DNA of 64,000 nt from Synaphobranchus kaupii (GCA_029718625.1 CM056389.1:23841381-23905380); one strand, 5' to 3'. Shown: positions 20,780-33,600, numbered from the stretch's first letter. Made by a program: numbers and translations. Notes: generated from the sequence alone by a model not told the origin.

Positions 20780-21269
20780 ATGTTATTGCAGCTATAATGG
20801 GATTTCTCTGATGACAAATGTGAATTTCTTACAGTTTTGAGAAACCTTTATTACATAGCTGTATATTGTGTTTATTTGCATTAATGTGGAAAATACTCCA
20901 GTCATGCTTTTTTCAAAATACAACTTTATATTATTTATATCCATTAATTTTAATCTGGTTTGCTTTATGTCATTGAATAATGGCAGATTTTCATCAAAAT
21001 ATTATTTTTATGGCTTTCCCACACCCACTGTCATGGCATATAAAAAGGCATGTGTATTTAAAATAGAAGTAGGATGCATACATTTATTTTAATGCTGGAT
21101 GACATTCCAACATGCATGTTACAATATTGGAATGAAATTATGTATTTTAAAGCAGTAATAACAGATACATATATATATATTTTTTTACATTTTGACTCGT
21201 TAAATATACTTTATATTTATAACTTCATGCCATGAAAAAATCTTTCGTTCGCTTTTCTCTTTTCCAGTC
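20780..21269 (+). promoter_or_regulatory. OR unit C intron remnant and orphan splice acceptor
   Basis: It matches unit B 11441-11716 and 13042-13299. It ends CTTTTCTCTTTTCCAG at 21267, where the OR coding exon should begin, but transposon sequence starts at 21270. The OR is therefore missing from a unit that keeps both flanks. Confidence 0.7.
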
Positions 21270-22630
21270 CAGTGTTTCCCCTATATGCACCTAGCAGCGG
21301 CGTTACGCTGAAATATGACCGCCGTTGCTGAATTTTTTTGTAAACAAAACAATCCACTCTCTCCCCTTCAAAATGCTGGAATATACGGCCTTGTAAACGT
21401 TTTAGAGTAAACATAAAAACGTTTTAAACGTAAAGCGCTCATGGAGAAGTTGCTGTCATAAACTCATTTGAAATGCGATTGTGTCCAAACTTTCTAAGCA
21501 AAGCTAACTTTCAGCAAGGTCGTATATGGCCAGTGCTAGCTAGCAAATGCAGCTTTTCTGGCGAGAGAAGGCCATCGATGTACAACATTTTGAAGTGCTG
21601 GACTGCGTTCGGATCCAAAATTTATGCTTTCTTCCTGTCATTCCGACGACATGTGTCCCCGCCAATGTTGGAAAGAGTCCATGTGTCCCCCCCAACCATA
21701 ATTGATCCCTCTCCCATGTAAAGCTTACAGTCAATAAAGGCTGCAACAACGGTAAAAAATTACTTAAATTTATGCGGAAAGATACAGTATGTAACGCCCG
21801 TAAACATAGTATGAATTATTGACCCACCCCCTCGCTACTTCAAACAGTAGCAATGGTTTATCTCATGGCCACGACAAGTTTGAGTTCATGAAAGCACAAA
21901 TGGGATATGTAGTCAACAATTAGGGGTGATTGCTCAAGCCTATAATACTATGGACTTCAATTCCCATAACCCAGTGTTTTAGCCAGTGTTTTGTGTAGCG
22001 TTTTGGATATGTTATAATCAGGTTGGTTGTAATGGAGAAATCAGACCGCAAAAAAAGACGAGAAACTTCACGGAGTATGAAATCGAGACGCTCGTTACGG
22101 GGGTAGAGCAGATGGTTTGTTGGTGTATAGGCGGCCTTTGCTACGTTTCACCTGAAACAGTCCTCTCCACTGTAAATCAAATCAAAATCCCCACAGTGAA
22201 TAAAATAACCGCCGACCCAGAGGTTTCCCCATTCAGGTAGGCTAGGCTACTGTAGGCGCTGTTCCTAACCTAGCTAACTACTCCTTATTTTTCTACAGTC
22301 TATGCCTTATAGGCCTATATACGTAAAAAAAAGTACATGTTTTTTCATAACAAGCAATGTATTACAGCCGCGAGTGCAATAACGTTAGGTAGCACTGTGG
22401 AAATGTCGACGTTGCTGGACAATTGAATAGAGAATTTCTTCAGGGTTCATCAGAAAACAGTTGTAGCTTCTTAAAGGTAGGCTATTTGGTTCCTTAAAAT
22501 GTTTATTGCCCTGCAGTGCAACATGAGAGGTTGATGTATTCGCAAGCGGCGACACTGTAAGACACTGTAATTAGCCTAATTTAGAAGTTCAGAGAAATGT
22601 GAATACCATAATTGGGATGTCAACGACTAC
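21270..22630 (+). mobile_element. DNA transposon insertion replacing the OR exon of unit C
   Basis: It begins CAGTGTTTCCCCTATATGCA at the exact place of the lost coding exon. CAGTGTTTCCC is the form of a fish hAT terminus. No inverse end is found before unit homology resumes near 22640, so insertion was followed by a deletion or other element pieces. Small open frames around 21473-21721 lack known motifs. The right part contains a Myb/SANT-like fragment. Confidence 0.5.
22031..22240 (+). pseudogene. Myb/SANT-like domain gene start, frameshifted
   Basis: ATG at 22031 opens MEKSDRKKRRE. Within the A-run near 22051-22057 the sensible reading moves to another frame, giving KKTRNFTEYEIETLVTGVEQ. 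Together they resemble the start of Harbinger-type Myb/SANT-like proteins (basic stretch, then N-F-T-x-x-E-I-E-x-L-V). The downstream reading to 22240 loses similarity, and TTCAGGTAGGCTAG near 22233 could be an exon end. It would encode a DNA-binding accessory protein; it is broken here by the frameshift and lacks a nuclease partner nearby. Confidence 0.5.
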
Positions 22631-22639
22631 CACTAAAGG

Positions 22640-22909
22640 CTGTGGTTCTTAAATTTTATTTGATAAAATGCAACAAATCACATGGGGACGTATGGTATAA
22701 TGTTACACCAAGCATTTTTCTGCCATTTCTTTATGAAATAATCGAACAAACTCAAAATGAGTTTCACAGTGAGCCATTTTTCCTCAACAAGAAACAGCGT
22801 CACTAATTTAGCCAATGGTCCTCTCTAGAAAGATGGTCAATATAAATAAAGAAAACCAGGCTAACCCCTATGTGACTTATTGATTTCGGCCTGTACGAAT
22901 AAACATTAA
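22640..22909 (+). repeat. OR unit C downstream segment
   Basis: It matches unit B 14885-15225 and unit D 36655-36975 (TTTTTCTGCCATTTCTTTATG, then TGATTTCGGCCTGTAC). It is cut at TTAA 22906-22909 by the next element and resumes after 30140. Confidence 0.7.
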
Positions 22910-22979
22910 AGTGATGGTCAAAGGATTCTAAAAAATTCAAATAACCACAACATATCACAGAGGGATGTGTCCACTACAC

Positions 22980-24606
22980 CAGTGTTGCGCAAGTTCACAC
23001 TTCACAAGAGCTAGCTCAAAGTTCACTTCACACAGATTAAAATGAACTAGTTCTCGTTCATAGTTCACAATTTTGAATTTTGAATTAAGTTCACAGTCCC
23101 AAAAAATGAACTAGTTTGCGTTCATTTCTTTCGGTTTTTTTTTAATGAGCTGCTCTGATCTAACAATATTGCACACATTTTTATGAATTAGATAATCACC
23201 CCAGCTCATTCCAAAGTGATTATTACTACTACTGCTAACGGTTAAACGATGTACCTACAGTCGCCTACTACCCAACTCTAATCAGCACAAAATCAACTCC
23301 ACTCAGAGCTCTGATCCACAGCAATATTCCACGGCTCCAGAGCTGTGACACAAACCAAAGTTCTTTCGAGTTTTAACAGAGAGCAAATGCTGTAGCCTAC
23401 ACCATTAATAAGTGGGTTGAGCCTTGCTACTCTGCGTGGATCAACCAGAAACCTTGACAAAGGTGTTCTGTTATATCAAATGATATTCCGAGACGCCAAC
23501 ACTTTAATAGCCTACTTTTTATTACAAAATTATTACATGTGGCTGTTTGCCACCGAATTGCAGTATAAAACATAATTAATATGCGATTTTGTTCAGCTAA
23601 TGACAGCAAATAGGCTACCTATTATTTAAAGTGGTGACATTTTTATTTTAGAACTCTTGACCAACAACAACAGTGAACAGATAAATACAATTTTGTATAA
23701 TAGAATAAATAAATATCATAATGGTTCAAATAAACATATTTTATGGTGTCCAAATAGATCTTTACCAAATACTATTTAAAACTAATAAACAAAACAGGCT
23801 CCTGTACACAGACACACGCATCAACATCTGGCTTGTTTGTCGGATTTGGCTGGCTATCTCTGCTATTATAGCTATCCATCCACCACATTTTCAGGAGGCA
23901 ACTGGGTTCTAGGATCTGAGAAAAATAAGATTTATATTTGCATAGACTAATAAAATAGGTATATGCAAATATAACCATTCAATGTCTATTCTTAGGCCAC
24001 GTAATGTCTAACGTTACAATCAATGACCGACAGCGTTATTTTAGGCTATAGGCCTAACGTTAAACTTCTGTTAGAATATCGGAGATGGGAAAGTCGTAAA
24101 TAAATGTAAACTGGATGCGATTGCAAACTAGCTTGAAAAGTAAGGGAGAGTGAACAGAAAACATTGAGCATAGGCTATTAAAAATGAGCATCAATCAGGT
24201 GATTTGGGTCTGAATAAAATATCAAGGCTAGTTTAGTCTACTAACTTGATTTGCTACCAGCTAGACTCGGCTTCAAATTCCAGCTCGCGCCACTGGGAGA
24301 AAGAGATGCGGCTCGGGTAGTTTGAAAGAATCAAACAAACAAACGGGACTGTATTAAACTGTATTAACCAGAAGTACCAAAACCTTGCGACTCTGACTCT
24401 TCAAACCGAACGGTAGGGAAAGAGCCGACTCAGTAAAAAGAGCCGAAGTGCCCATCACTACTCGGGTGCCGTAAAACACAGTGTGTGAGCGTCGTTTTCA
24501 CGTTCACATTCATTAGTTGCAAACGGATACGTTCAATTTACCGTTCACCAATAACATGAGCACGTTCAATGAACGCGCTCTTTTAACGCATTCATGCACA
24601 ACACTG
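22980..24606. mobile_element. Non-autonomous hAT element, 8-bp duplication
   Basis: Ends CAGTGTTGCGCAAGTTCAC and, inverted, GTGCATGAATGCG..CACTG share CAGTGTTG. The flanks CACTACAC (22972-22979) and CACTGCAC (24607-24614) are an 8-bp duplication with one change. The site is uninterrupted in the other copy at 8789-8796. Terminal regions are rich in GTTCAC and GAACG words. No transposase is visible in 1.63 kb. Confidence 0.85.
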
Positions 24607-24804
24607 CACTGCACAACCACCCACCAAATATCTTTTCAATAAAATGTGAATAGGTATATTAATATACATGTCAAAGTCAGCTAATAAACGACTTAATTGA
24701 AAGGACAGGGTGTGGTCTAAATCTACGCCCTCAACCCGAGTGCCATCGACGTCATCCAGCCTTACATGTTTGAACCACTGAACTGTTCTTATATGTGTAA
24801 GAAT

Positions 24805-27800
24805 CAGGGGCGCCGGAATCATTTCATGAGTGCGTGGGCCAAAAAAAAAATTAAATAAAATAGCCTAAATGTATAGGCTAAATCTCCGGTCTACCTAACG
24901 GTATTTTTTTTCTTATTACATTTTCACTTTGGACGTTAGCTAAGCAATTATAGGCTATAATATAGCTATATAATTGCTTCTTTAACATCAAAAGTAAAAA
25001 TGTAAGGGAGAACGGGCACAATTTGGATGTATTACTAGATTCCGGATTTTGATCACTGGAGTAGCCTAATAACTGCATTTTCTCACACAATAAGCACGGA
25101 TACGGAAATGCGTTCATATGCGTATTGTTGTCATCTAACTGATATCCATGCAATTTGCGCTCTCCATTAAACTCTGCGCGAGTTATTTAAAAAAAAGAAT
25201 TTACCCACTCAAGTAGCCTAATTTATGAATCGGATGTGTTTTTTGTTTGCTCCTTGCGATCATTAAACCAAAACACATAGGCTAACATATTTATCATTTA
25301 TCTCCAGGCTCCAAGTTAACATATAGGTTTGACTTGCATTGCCTAGCCTACTCACAGACATTATAAGCAACAAAACAGCAAGCCCATCCCCATGCTGCAT
25401 GGTTGTAACATGTGCTACAATTGTAGCCTGTAGCCTAAAATTAATCTCCATGAAGATGTCGTGGTGTAAGCTGCCCTAAAATGTATGATCCTGCGAGCAC
25501 CTGGGGGCTGGGGTAGCTATTCCAGAACGCAGGATTACTAGGTTAGCTTGATAACTGCAGTAAAACCCGGAACCCTTCCATATCTGGAACATGGATGGAC
25601 TAAAGTAAAAAAGAGCTGTTCGAGATCAGTGCAGTTATCCAGCAAACCCAGTAATCCTGCTTTCTGGAATACCCTTGGTTTCAACCTCACACATGATTAG
25701 TAACTGACTAACAAATTATTGTTAAAAACGCCTATTTAAAATGCGACGAAACCACAACTCACCCAAATACGCACGCCTAACATTTTTGGCAATAAGCAAA
25801 CAAAAGAAGACCCAATTGGTTCCTGGTTCAAACATCAATGCAGGATATGCTCTGTTGAACCAACAGCGTTTTGTCCTGGCAAATATTGCAGATATTAACG
25901 ATTTATGCAGTAGCCTATGTTCCGTTGTTACAATAGCATCTCTGTTGTTCCGCACATAGGCTACTTCACAATTAACATCGCGGACTACGTTAATTATGTT
26001 TGTTTAAATTGTGCACAAACTATTTGTGATCACCTCAAACTTAATGTGACTTATTGCAGCAGGCAATTGTATGCTCTTTGTATAGTGACATTTCAGTCTT
26101 TTATCGCATAATTGAACAAGCCTTTCTTTGTTCAATTAGCCTAAACTACGGGTTTACAGGACTGTAACACTGCCGTTGAGAAGCAGCAAAGAATATCATA
26201 GCGTAGCTTAGCTGTGTATCCCGAAGCCATAATACCCTATCCACGGTGGCCCCCTTGTGGTGCGTCGTTGACATCCCAATTATAGTAGGACCAATTAATA
26301 TTTCTCTGAAATTATAAATTACACATCCTCTCTGGGCAATACAACAATACAACCATTGTTTGCAACGTTCATAAATGCATAAAACGCACCGATACGAAAA
26401 TTGCTTCTAGTGGGCCAAAGGTAACAGGTTTTAACGAAAGGAAAAAAAACAAAAAAAAAACAGAAAAGCATTTATTTAATTATGGAGAAACTCCTGCCCT
26501 TTTCTGCTAAACTAAAGGGTTTACAGCCATATTTTCAACCCAGTTATACCCATAATACATAAGAATCAATGCATGATTTTGCTTGACATGATTCGACAAC
26601 AAAGTTACAGTAGAGTTGTTTTACTCATCGTAAGGCAACTGCTTGGTCAAAATATGAGTCTGATTGATGACAATTGATGAATAGCCTACAAGAAGCACGA
26701 CCATAGTAAAACTTCCATGGTTACTGAGCTGCATATGACCATAGCATATGAATAAATATGTTAGCTCAACAGCTAAAAACTGATTCATGCATTTCTGCCA
26801 ACTAACGTTATAACATTAATTCTGCTAGCTACGTTAGAGGGTAATAGCAGAGGACACGTTTTCTTGTTTTATGTCCTTAGCTAGACAGTTACACCACGCT
26901 ATTCTGCTACTAGCTAAATGTCTCTGCTTAGCTTGGCAGATACTTAGCTGACAGGTAACGTTACCCCCAATAAAGATCCAAAGAGACAGGTGTAAGATTT
27001 AACGTTAGGATCTTTACTGAGTGCAACTGAAAAACTGCAGAAATAAGATATAGAAATAAAGAAAATGTTGCAATTTGTACACACAAACATTCACATGTTC
27101 ACATGAATGAAATATAACAGGCTTAGCATCAAGCTAGAAAATGTAAAAATGTATTTGGCGCAAGTTAGCATTAGCAAGCTAATTTAACATTGAAATCCTC
27201 ATTAGCGGGTCTAGCGGCTAATGGCTGAGGCGCCGCGATCTTCTAAGATATTAAAAGCGGTCCAAAACGGACAACAGAAATGCTAGCTAACACTGTATTA
27301 TCTACCTATGTTCGCTACAAGTACTTACAGACACATATTTCCAAGGCCTAAGCTAAAAGTAAAAGTGACAAGCTTGCACAACAGGTGTCTTCACCATAGC
27401 ATGCCATGGGAAACACGAACTAATCAGCAGGACTCTAACGTTAGCTAGTAACTTAACGTTAACGTTAGAGAGTCTATTGTGGATCAGGTCACCAAAAGCT
27501 AATTTTAGTAGGTTTTCAGCGGAACTAATGGTGTATTCAAATGAATTCGGAAGTCCGAATATTTCCGACTTCCGAGAAGAAAAAACTATTTGAACGTAAC
27601 AATAACGTCACGTTCAAATCGTTTTTTCTTCTCGTTAATCAGAAATATTCAGACTTCGGAAATCATTTGAATACACCACAAGTGGGACCAGCAGCTTGCT
27701 AGGCAGCAAATAGGCTACGAATCACAATCTAGAATAGCTAACTTTTTTTCATCAGCAGTGTGATGTGCCCGATTTCTTTGTGGCTAAAACGTTAGCCATA

Positions 27801-28136
27801 TGTAGCAATCTCTCCCCCACCCGCTGACTGAGCGTGAGGGACGGCTGCAGCGCGAAATAGGTCCTAAAGATGGCGCCGTGTTTACATTGTCATTTTGTCA
27901 TAGAAACCTGTGACCATCATGTGATCAATACGACCAACCAGAGACGACGGACAGGAGGCTAGTGCAAATCACGTGCTGCTGCCGCCAGCTGGCAAATTGC
28001 ACTGTCTGCGCCTTTGACACTCCATAATCAGCGCAAACCAGCACGGGTTTGCAGCGTACCCACAGATTCCCGAGGAGGACGGTAAAAGTGGGGGGGCCAA
28101 TGGCCCCTTGCCCCCCCCCCCTTTCCGGCGCCCCTG
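24805..28136. mobile_element. hAT element, perfect 14-bp TIR, 8-bp duplication
   Basis: Perfect terminal repeats CAGGGGCGCCGGAA (24805-24818) and TTCCGGCGCCCCTG (28123-28136). The flanks GTAAGAAT (24797-24804) and GTAAGATT (28137-28144) are an 8-bp duplication with one change. The 3.3-kb interior has only short frames and no recognisable hAT dimerisation or BED domain, so the transposase is lost or too decayed. A smaller foldback lies at 27529-27678. The rest of the interior shows nothing I can name. Confidence 0.85.
27529..27678. mobile_element. 150-bp foldback MITE inside the hAT
   Basis: TGGTGTATTCAAATGA (27529-27544) and TCATTTGAATACACCA (27663-27678) are perfect inverted ends. The arms continue imperfectly inward (TTCGGAAGTC with GACTTCGGAA; GAACGTAAC with GTCACGTTC), so almost the whole element can form one hairpin. 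Confidence 0.8.
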
Positions 28137-30139
28137 GTAAGATTATGGTACTGGAAAAGAGAGTGGTGTCTTGGTGTCCAAAAATTGTAATTGACAGTAA
28201 AATTGGTGTCCAATATTTAACACATCTTTCCCCAAAAATAATTCATATCGATAGAATAAACATGAAAGTATTTGTACATACCTCTATTCATGCAATTTGC
28301 TCCACATCAGCCACTTCCGAAGTGGTTAAACCTGGTGCTACGCTCCACTGCAACATTCATAACCAAGACGCCATTGTAACGAATGTAGTGACCCGGAGTT
28401 GAATTTCTGATTTACGGGAGTATGATGGGATAGCTTATGACCTCAAAGCGATCTCGGTCACTGATATTTGAGTCAAAATTGTATACTTCAGTGCAGTGGG
28501 TGATGTTACCTTCGCAATGTAAATTTTCTATCACGTAACATTTGTTACAGGTTTGACACCACGTTTTCGTAAAATAGTCAATTTCTATTATTGTTGATTC
28601 TTGCATTATTGAGGAGTATTTATTTTTCGGGGGTTAGACATTTCAAGGTATTATTAAGATTGTAGGACCTTTGTAAAACAAGGGAAACATTCTGATTTTA
28701 TTTTAGGCATGCTTGAAATTTGTAAGCCTACTTGGACACGACGTGTAACGAATGTTAGGCACTTCTTTCAGGGTATTTTTCGTGGAATTACGCGATCGTT
28801 TTGAAATGCACCACCACGCATATATTAATTTACATATTGGTCAGCAGAACTACAAAATCGTATAATCATGCATGCTTCAGACGGCTGTGTTGTTGTTTCA
28901 TCTTCAATTTGACTAAAATCATGACACCTTTTTTGACGCCATTAACAAAATTTTATACAAAAACGGCCGTAAATAAATAATGCGGTGGTTATAGGTTGTC
29001 TTCATACATAATATCTATCATCTGTAACCACAAAAAATGCAGAAACGGTATATTTATGTAACAGTACTGAAAACAAAAATTCGTACCCTAGTGTTTTCCA
29101 ATACCATATTCTTACACATATAGTTATGTGGTTTGAACCATAGGTTTGAACCCGGCGAGGAATTAATGCAATCAATTCAAAGTAAAATACAGTGCGGCTG
29201 CTATCACAAGATAAATATCACAGGCAAGCTTGCAATCAAAGTTAAGTTAACTTAAACGCTAAGACGTTTGATCTAATGTTAGTCTATTTAAAGCAAGCTA
29301 AATTGCAAGGCGCCATTTCACCAAATGCATGTTCCACACAAATCATTAAATAATGGTAGGTTTTTATCAAGTTTTAAAATTTTATTTAAAGACCCATTCA
29401 TTAATTTCGGTTGCGAATCAAACAAAAATTACATGCATGGCAACGAAGTACTTCGGTGGATAATGGTTCTCGTCTATTTTTGTTACTGTAACCAGCCACT
29501 GAACAATACGACAAAACCATTTCCAAGGCATGGTTTATTTGGCAAAATCTTAACTATCTATTATTTTCGATTATTATCTGACGAATGAGCAGTGCACCAA
29601 GTAAAAACCACACGTGAGTGATTAGTTTGTTTCCATGCTGAGCTGTGCAAGAAGCAAGCTAATGTTACTAGCTAGCACCACGGAGGGATGGATAAAAAGG
29701 TGAAAGAGTGGGATAAAATTGGTATAGGGATAAGGAGAGCGGGAAAAAATAAACACTTTTGCTAACTAGCTATTCCAAATCCAAATGCTGATAACGCGGA
29801 CAACTATTCTCAAGGGCAAACAAAATGAGCATTTGGTTCAGACTTCAGACAAGATTTCTTAGTGGGACAGGACGGTTTAATTTGCCTCAACCTATGGGAG
29901 GAGTTATGTAAGGAGATCAAAGTATGTATTGGTTGAGGTTTCACGTCTACGTCACCATGGACCCATTTCGACTCCACCTTTTTTTTTCAGCATACAGGAA
30001 TAAAGAGATTTGACTGAAATTTAACGAGACTGCAATGAAATTTATTCCTTGCACTTTATTGGTGCTCAATACATACCTTAATAGCCATAAATAACGTGGT
30101 TATAAGCATATTACGGATTTTCCTTGTCCATCACTTTAA

Positions 30140-30375
30140 TAAATAAAGAATAGTGATATTTGAGAAAACGTTATCTGTATGCTTCCCCATGAGGGCGCTC
30201 CTCTGATTCTGACTCGTTTCCTTCTGCTCAGTCTTGATTGAAATTGCAGACACCTGTGGTGGATTTCCCGGGAGCATACTGTATGTACTTGCGGTGTTCT
30301 CTAGCCCTCTGTTGTCACTTTGGCTTCTTTGTGCACACTGCCAGCTTTGATGCCGTGCTGAAGCTCATTTTAAAA
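30140..30375 (+). repeat. OR unit C distal end
   Basis: CCCCATGAGGGCGCTCCTCTG to GATGCCGTGCTGAAGCTCAT matches 15275-15468 and 37030-37190. It continues unit C across the TTAA element. No gene. Confidence 0.65.
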
Positions 30376-30504
30376 TATTGCTGTTGTGTTTCAAGTTGTG
30401 TTGCAGCCGGTTACTGTATTTGTCACAGTTGTTACCATGCAAGCATACTTTGTCTTTTATATGCTGCTTTTGTGTATGCACACAAAACGGTTCTGAGCAG
30501 GGAC

Positions 30505-31247
30505 TGGACTCAAATGCACGACACACACACAAGGAATTCCAATATTCCAATAATTTATTTCTTCGACCAATACTCCTGAAGCATAGGGAGATGGTTAGAC
30601 AGACAAACAGAAACCAGTAATGGATCAGCAGGGGAAGAGCAGGAGCGGGAGAGGCCAGGGACTGGATGGTGGCAGGAATTCGGGCAGGTTGAGCAGAGGA
30701 GGAGCGGGCAGCGGGAGACGGGGCAGCGTGGAGTGGGCACGAACAGCTGCAGTTTGGCAGAACTGGAGCACAGACTGGATATGCACAAACAGCTGCAGGC
30801 TGGCGGACTTGGAAGCAGACGAGTTAGTTGACAGGAAGGCAAGACTGGATAAACAGCGTGTTAACGCAGTTTCAAGCGAGAGTTAATTTAAGCAAGGCAA
30901 GACAGAACTAGATACCAAGTATCAGACGAGACAAGACCAGAGTATTACTACAACGAGACTTAACGAACTGGCACAGGACAAAGAACACCGGGTGACTAAA
31001 TAAGAGTTAATGGGTATCAATTAAGTGCAGCGTGCGAATGTATGTGTGAGTGATTAGCGGAGCAGAGAGTGAGCAGAATGCATGCGGAGAGAAGGAAAGG
31101 GATAGGCGGAACACAGAGCAATGGAACAGAGTAACACGAAAGGGAAAACCACAAGGAAGGGGAAACAAACAGGAATACAAACCAACACGATACGAGAGGA
31201 AACAGGTAAAACATGGGACACAAAGGGACGGGAGTGTGAGCATCACA
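30505..31247 (-). mobile_element. LTR-like sequence (solo LTR), minus orientation
   Basis: The stretch runs from TGGACTCAAATGC to GAGTGTGAGCATCACA. It shares layout with 45693-46230: the same start, ATTTATT (minus-strand AATAAAT) soon after, a purine-rich body with AGGAGCGGGCA words, and a ..CA end. This fits LTRs of fish Ty3/gypsy elements read in reverse. No clear target duplication, so the bounds are approximate. Neighbouring gypsy genes at 31.5 kb are on the other strand, so they probably belong to another insertion. Confidence 0.5.
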
Positions 31248-31273
31248 AAAATACTATTATCCAAAAGGATCAT

Positions 31274-31345
31274 TTTGGTAGTAGGCTGCTTGTGGCTACT
31301 TTGCCGTATTTGGTAGTAGGCTGCTTGTGGCTACTTTTCACTACT
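31274..31345 (+). repeat. 36-bp tandem duplication
   Basis: TTGGTAGTAGGCTGCTTGTG plus GCTACTTT occurs at 31274 and again at 31310. Noncoding. Confidence 0.8.
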
Positions 31346-31384
31346 TCTTTTTGTGTAGTGTACTTTTGTCTGATGTGCTTCGAT

Positions 31385-33600
31385 ATTAATACAGTTGTGC
31401 AACCAGGAAGTATTTGTAAATGCGAATACTCAAAACAACTGAGAGGAGGTCCAGAAGCAGAAGACATTGGTGGCAAATTAACCAGGGTTTTGTTTTGTGG
31501 AGAATTTTGGTGTTGCGGATAAGCTGATGGATGAGATGGCGTTAGTCTTTCACCATGACATCTCCGGTCAGGAGGCCGCCATGCAACTAACCCGTCTCCG
31601 CCAGGGCAGCGAATCTGTAGCAGGTTTTGCCATCATGTTTCGAGAACAGGGCGGTCTAAGGGTCCTTTGATTTCGCTGTTCACTAATGCGTTATCTGACC
31701 CTATTAAGGACACCCTGGCAGTGCTCGAACCGCCTGCTACCTTCGATGCCCTGGTGTCCACAGCTATCCGCATCGATAACCATATTTGGGAGCGAGAACG
31801 TGAGAAACAGAGAGGTGACAGGCGAGAACGGTCCAATCGCTATCTCCTCTTTCGGCAGCACCCCCAGTTTTTTCTTCTACGTATTCTCCTGCAAATCAAG
31901 ATGAGACCATGCAGGTAGACGGCACCTCTCTGCGTGAATCTAAACGACCTAAATCGCGTGAGGAGTGGTGTCGCTACTGCAGGTTCAGGGGACACTTAAA
32001 GGAGCAATGCCCTAAATTGGAGGGAAACGGGGGTCTCGCTAGAGAGACCGGGGTCTTTAACGAGACATGACGTTACTTTTTCTCTGACTTTATTAAGGGT
32101 TCAGCTGCATTGGAATAAGCGCTAGACTAATGTTGAGGCGTTTATTGATTCCGGAGCGGTTGAATCTTTCATGGATGCTCAATGGCCTAGGGAACAAAAT
32201 ATTCCTGTGTTCCCTCTCACTCGACCTTGCTTGGTTACAGCTCTGGACGGCCATCCATTGGGTACGGAGACCTTCAAAGAGGCGACAGAGTTTTTAAATA
32301 TGTACGCTTCTCACGAGAATCATTCAGAGCGTATCCAGTTTTTTTTTGGTTAACTCTCCAGCTTTTCCCCTCGTGCTGGGGCATTCGTGGCTGGTGCAGC
32401 ACAGTCCTTATATTGATTTGGGTGGGGACAAGACCGTCATCCTCAGATGGGGTCCCCAATGTAGCTCTCATTGCCGCTTATCTGTTCCTCTCGCCTCGGG
32501 AGGGCACAGAGTTCCCTCTAAACGTCATTACGACAGTGACCTGGAGGATATTGAGTCGCTTTCTGATGGATGAGGTGGAGAGTTTGGCTTGGCTGACGGT
32601 AACTCCCTTTTGGACAAGGGTTCTCTGGAGGAATTTTCAGACTCTGAGATCAGTTGGGACTCGATACTGGATTCTCCTTTTAGTTTGGAGAGTACTAGGT
32701 TAGGAGGGATGCTGGAATTTCCCTTGCCCGCTCATGTACCTGGCAAGTATGCTGACCTCGTTGAGGTTTTTAGCAGACAACGTGCTTCCGTCTTGCCACC
32801 TCATAGGTCCTATGACTGCGCTATCAATTTGTACCCGGGTACTGTTCCTCCCAGGGACTCTATACTCCTTATCCGCTCCTGAGAGTGCGGCTATGAGAAA
32901 CTACATAAAGGAGTCACTGGATAACGGCTTAATCAGGCCTTCAACCTCACCGGCAGGGGCCGATTTTTTTTTTGTTAAAAAGAAAGATGCGAGTTTGAGG
33001 CCGTGTATAGACTACGGGGACTTAATGACATAACTATAAAGAACCGTTACCCGCTTCCCCTCATGAACTCTGCTTTTGAGCGTCTCCAAGGGGCGTTGGT
33101 TTTTTCTAAGCTCAATCTTAGGAACGCGTACAACCTGGTGCGCGTCCGGGAGGGTGATGAATGGAAAACGGCTTTTAATACTCATAATGGACATTATGAG
33201 TACCTAGTGATGCCGTTCGGGCTCACTAGCACCCCCTTTGTTTTTCAGGTGCTTGTCAACGATGTGCTCAGGGAGATGTTAGAGAAATTTATGTTCATTT
33301 ATTTAGATGATATCTTGATTTTCTCTGCTAGTCTCTCTGAGCATATCATCCACATTAAACAGGTGTTAAAGAGTCTTTTGGAGGCCCGATTATTTGTGAA
33401 GGCTGAGAAATGTGTTTTTCATGTTAACTCAGTCTCTTTTCTGGGGTTCATTGTGACGGAGAGCAAGGTCCAGATGGATCCCGAGAAAGTTTCGGCCGTT
33501 AAGAATTGGCCCACTCCGCTTTCTGTGAAACAGGTGCAGCGTTTCCTTGGCTTAGCCAATTTTTACCTTTGAAAAATTTTATTCTCCAGCATGCTTGGTA
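31385..33600 (+). pseudogene. Ty3/gypsy (chromovirus-like) gag, protease and RT remnant
   Basis: In plus order: a gag segment (31524 on, with LTRLRQGSESVAGFAIMFR), a CCHC zinc knuckle (CRYCRFRGHLKEQC near 31970, spacing C-x2-C-x4-H-x4-C), a protease-like site (FIDSGAVESFMD near 32145) and reverse transcriptase (about 32890-33570, with [28 protein letters not shown] and the catalytic YLDD in [11 protein letters not shown]). It breaks at FLGLANFY near 33570. RNase H and integrase are absent. Frames shift in gag, before protease and between 32.3 and 33.0 kb. The 5' part (31385-31523) is presumably leader; no flanking LTR in the right orientation was found. Sequence is close to the fragment at 9696-11352, with which it overlaps only in RT. 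Confidence 0.85.

Larger units (their letters stand above)
24790..29122. mobile_element. TIR element whose left terminus is split by an hAT
   Basis: The right end, read inverted, is TATATGTGTAAGAATATGGT then ATTGGAAAA. The left end has TATATGTGTAAGAAT at 24790-24804 and, after the hAT, ATGGTACTGGAAAA at 28145-28158. Joined, the two halves match the right end over 29 bp with one mismatch. Without the hAT the element is about 1.0 kb. It sits in the loop of the hairpin seen intact at 8951-8994. Family unknown; small frames inside have no motifs. Confidence 0.75.
22910..30135. mobile_element. TTAA-flanked element, copy 2, carrying nested insertions
   Basis: AGTGATGGTCAAAGGATTC at 22910 and the inverse GGATTTTCCTTGTCCATCACT ending at 30135 are terminal repeats. 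TTAA flanks both (22906-22909, 30136-30139). Copy 1 at 8735-9695 shows the state without inserts. Removing the nested elements leaves about 1.3 kb with no transposase frame. Kolobok-like is the best guess from the TTAA target. Confidence 0.75.

Noticed and set aside
27450..27475. AACGTTAACGTTAG palindromes as regulatory sites
   Set aside because: AACGTTAGC words are scattered throughout the window and appear to be a genome-wide low-complexity feature.
30555..31273. Proline/serine-rich frames on the minus strand (also 45751-46364)
   Set aside because: They lie in LTR-like sequence of purine-rich composition that opens frames by chance.
31385..33600. An endogenous retrovirus with envelope
   Set aside because: Gag zinc knuckle, protease and RT motifs fit a Ty3/gypsy chromovirus-like retrotransposon; no envelope frame is present.
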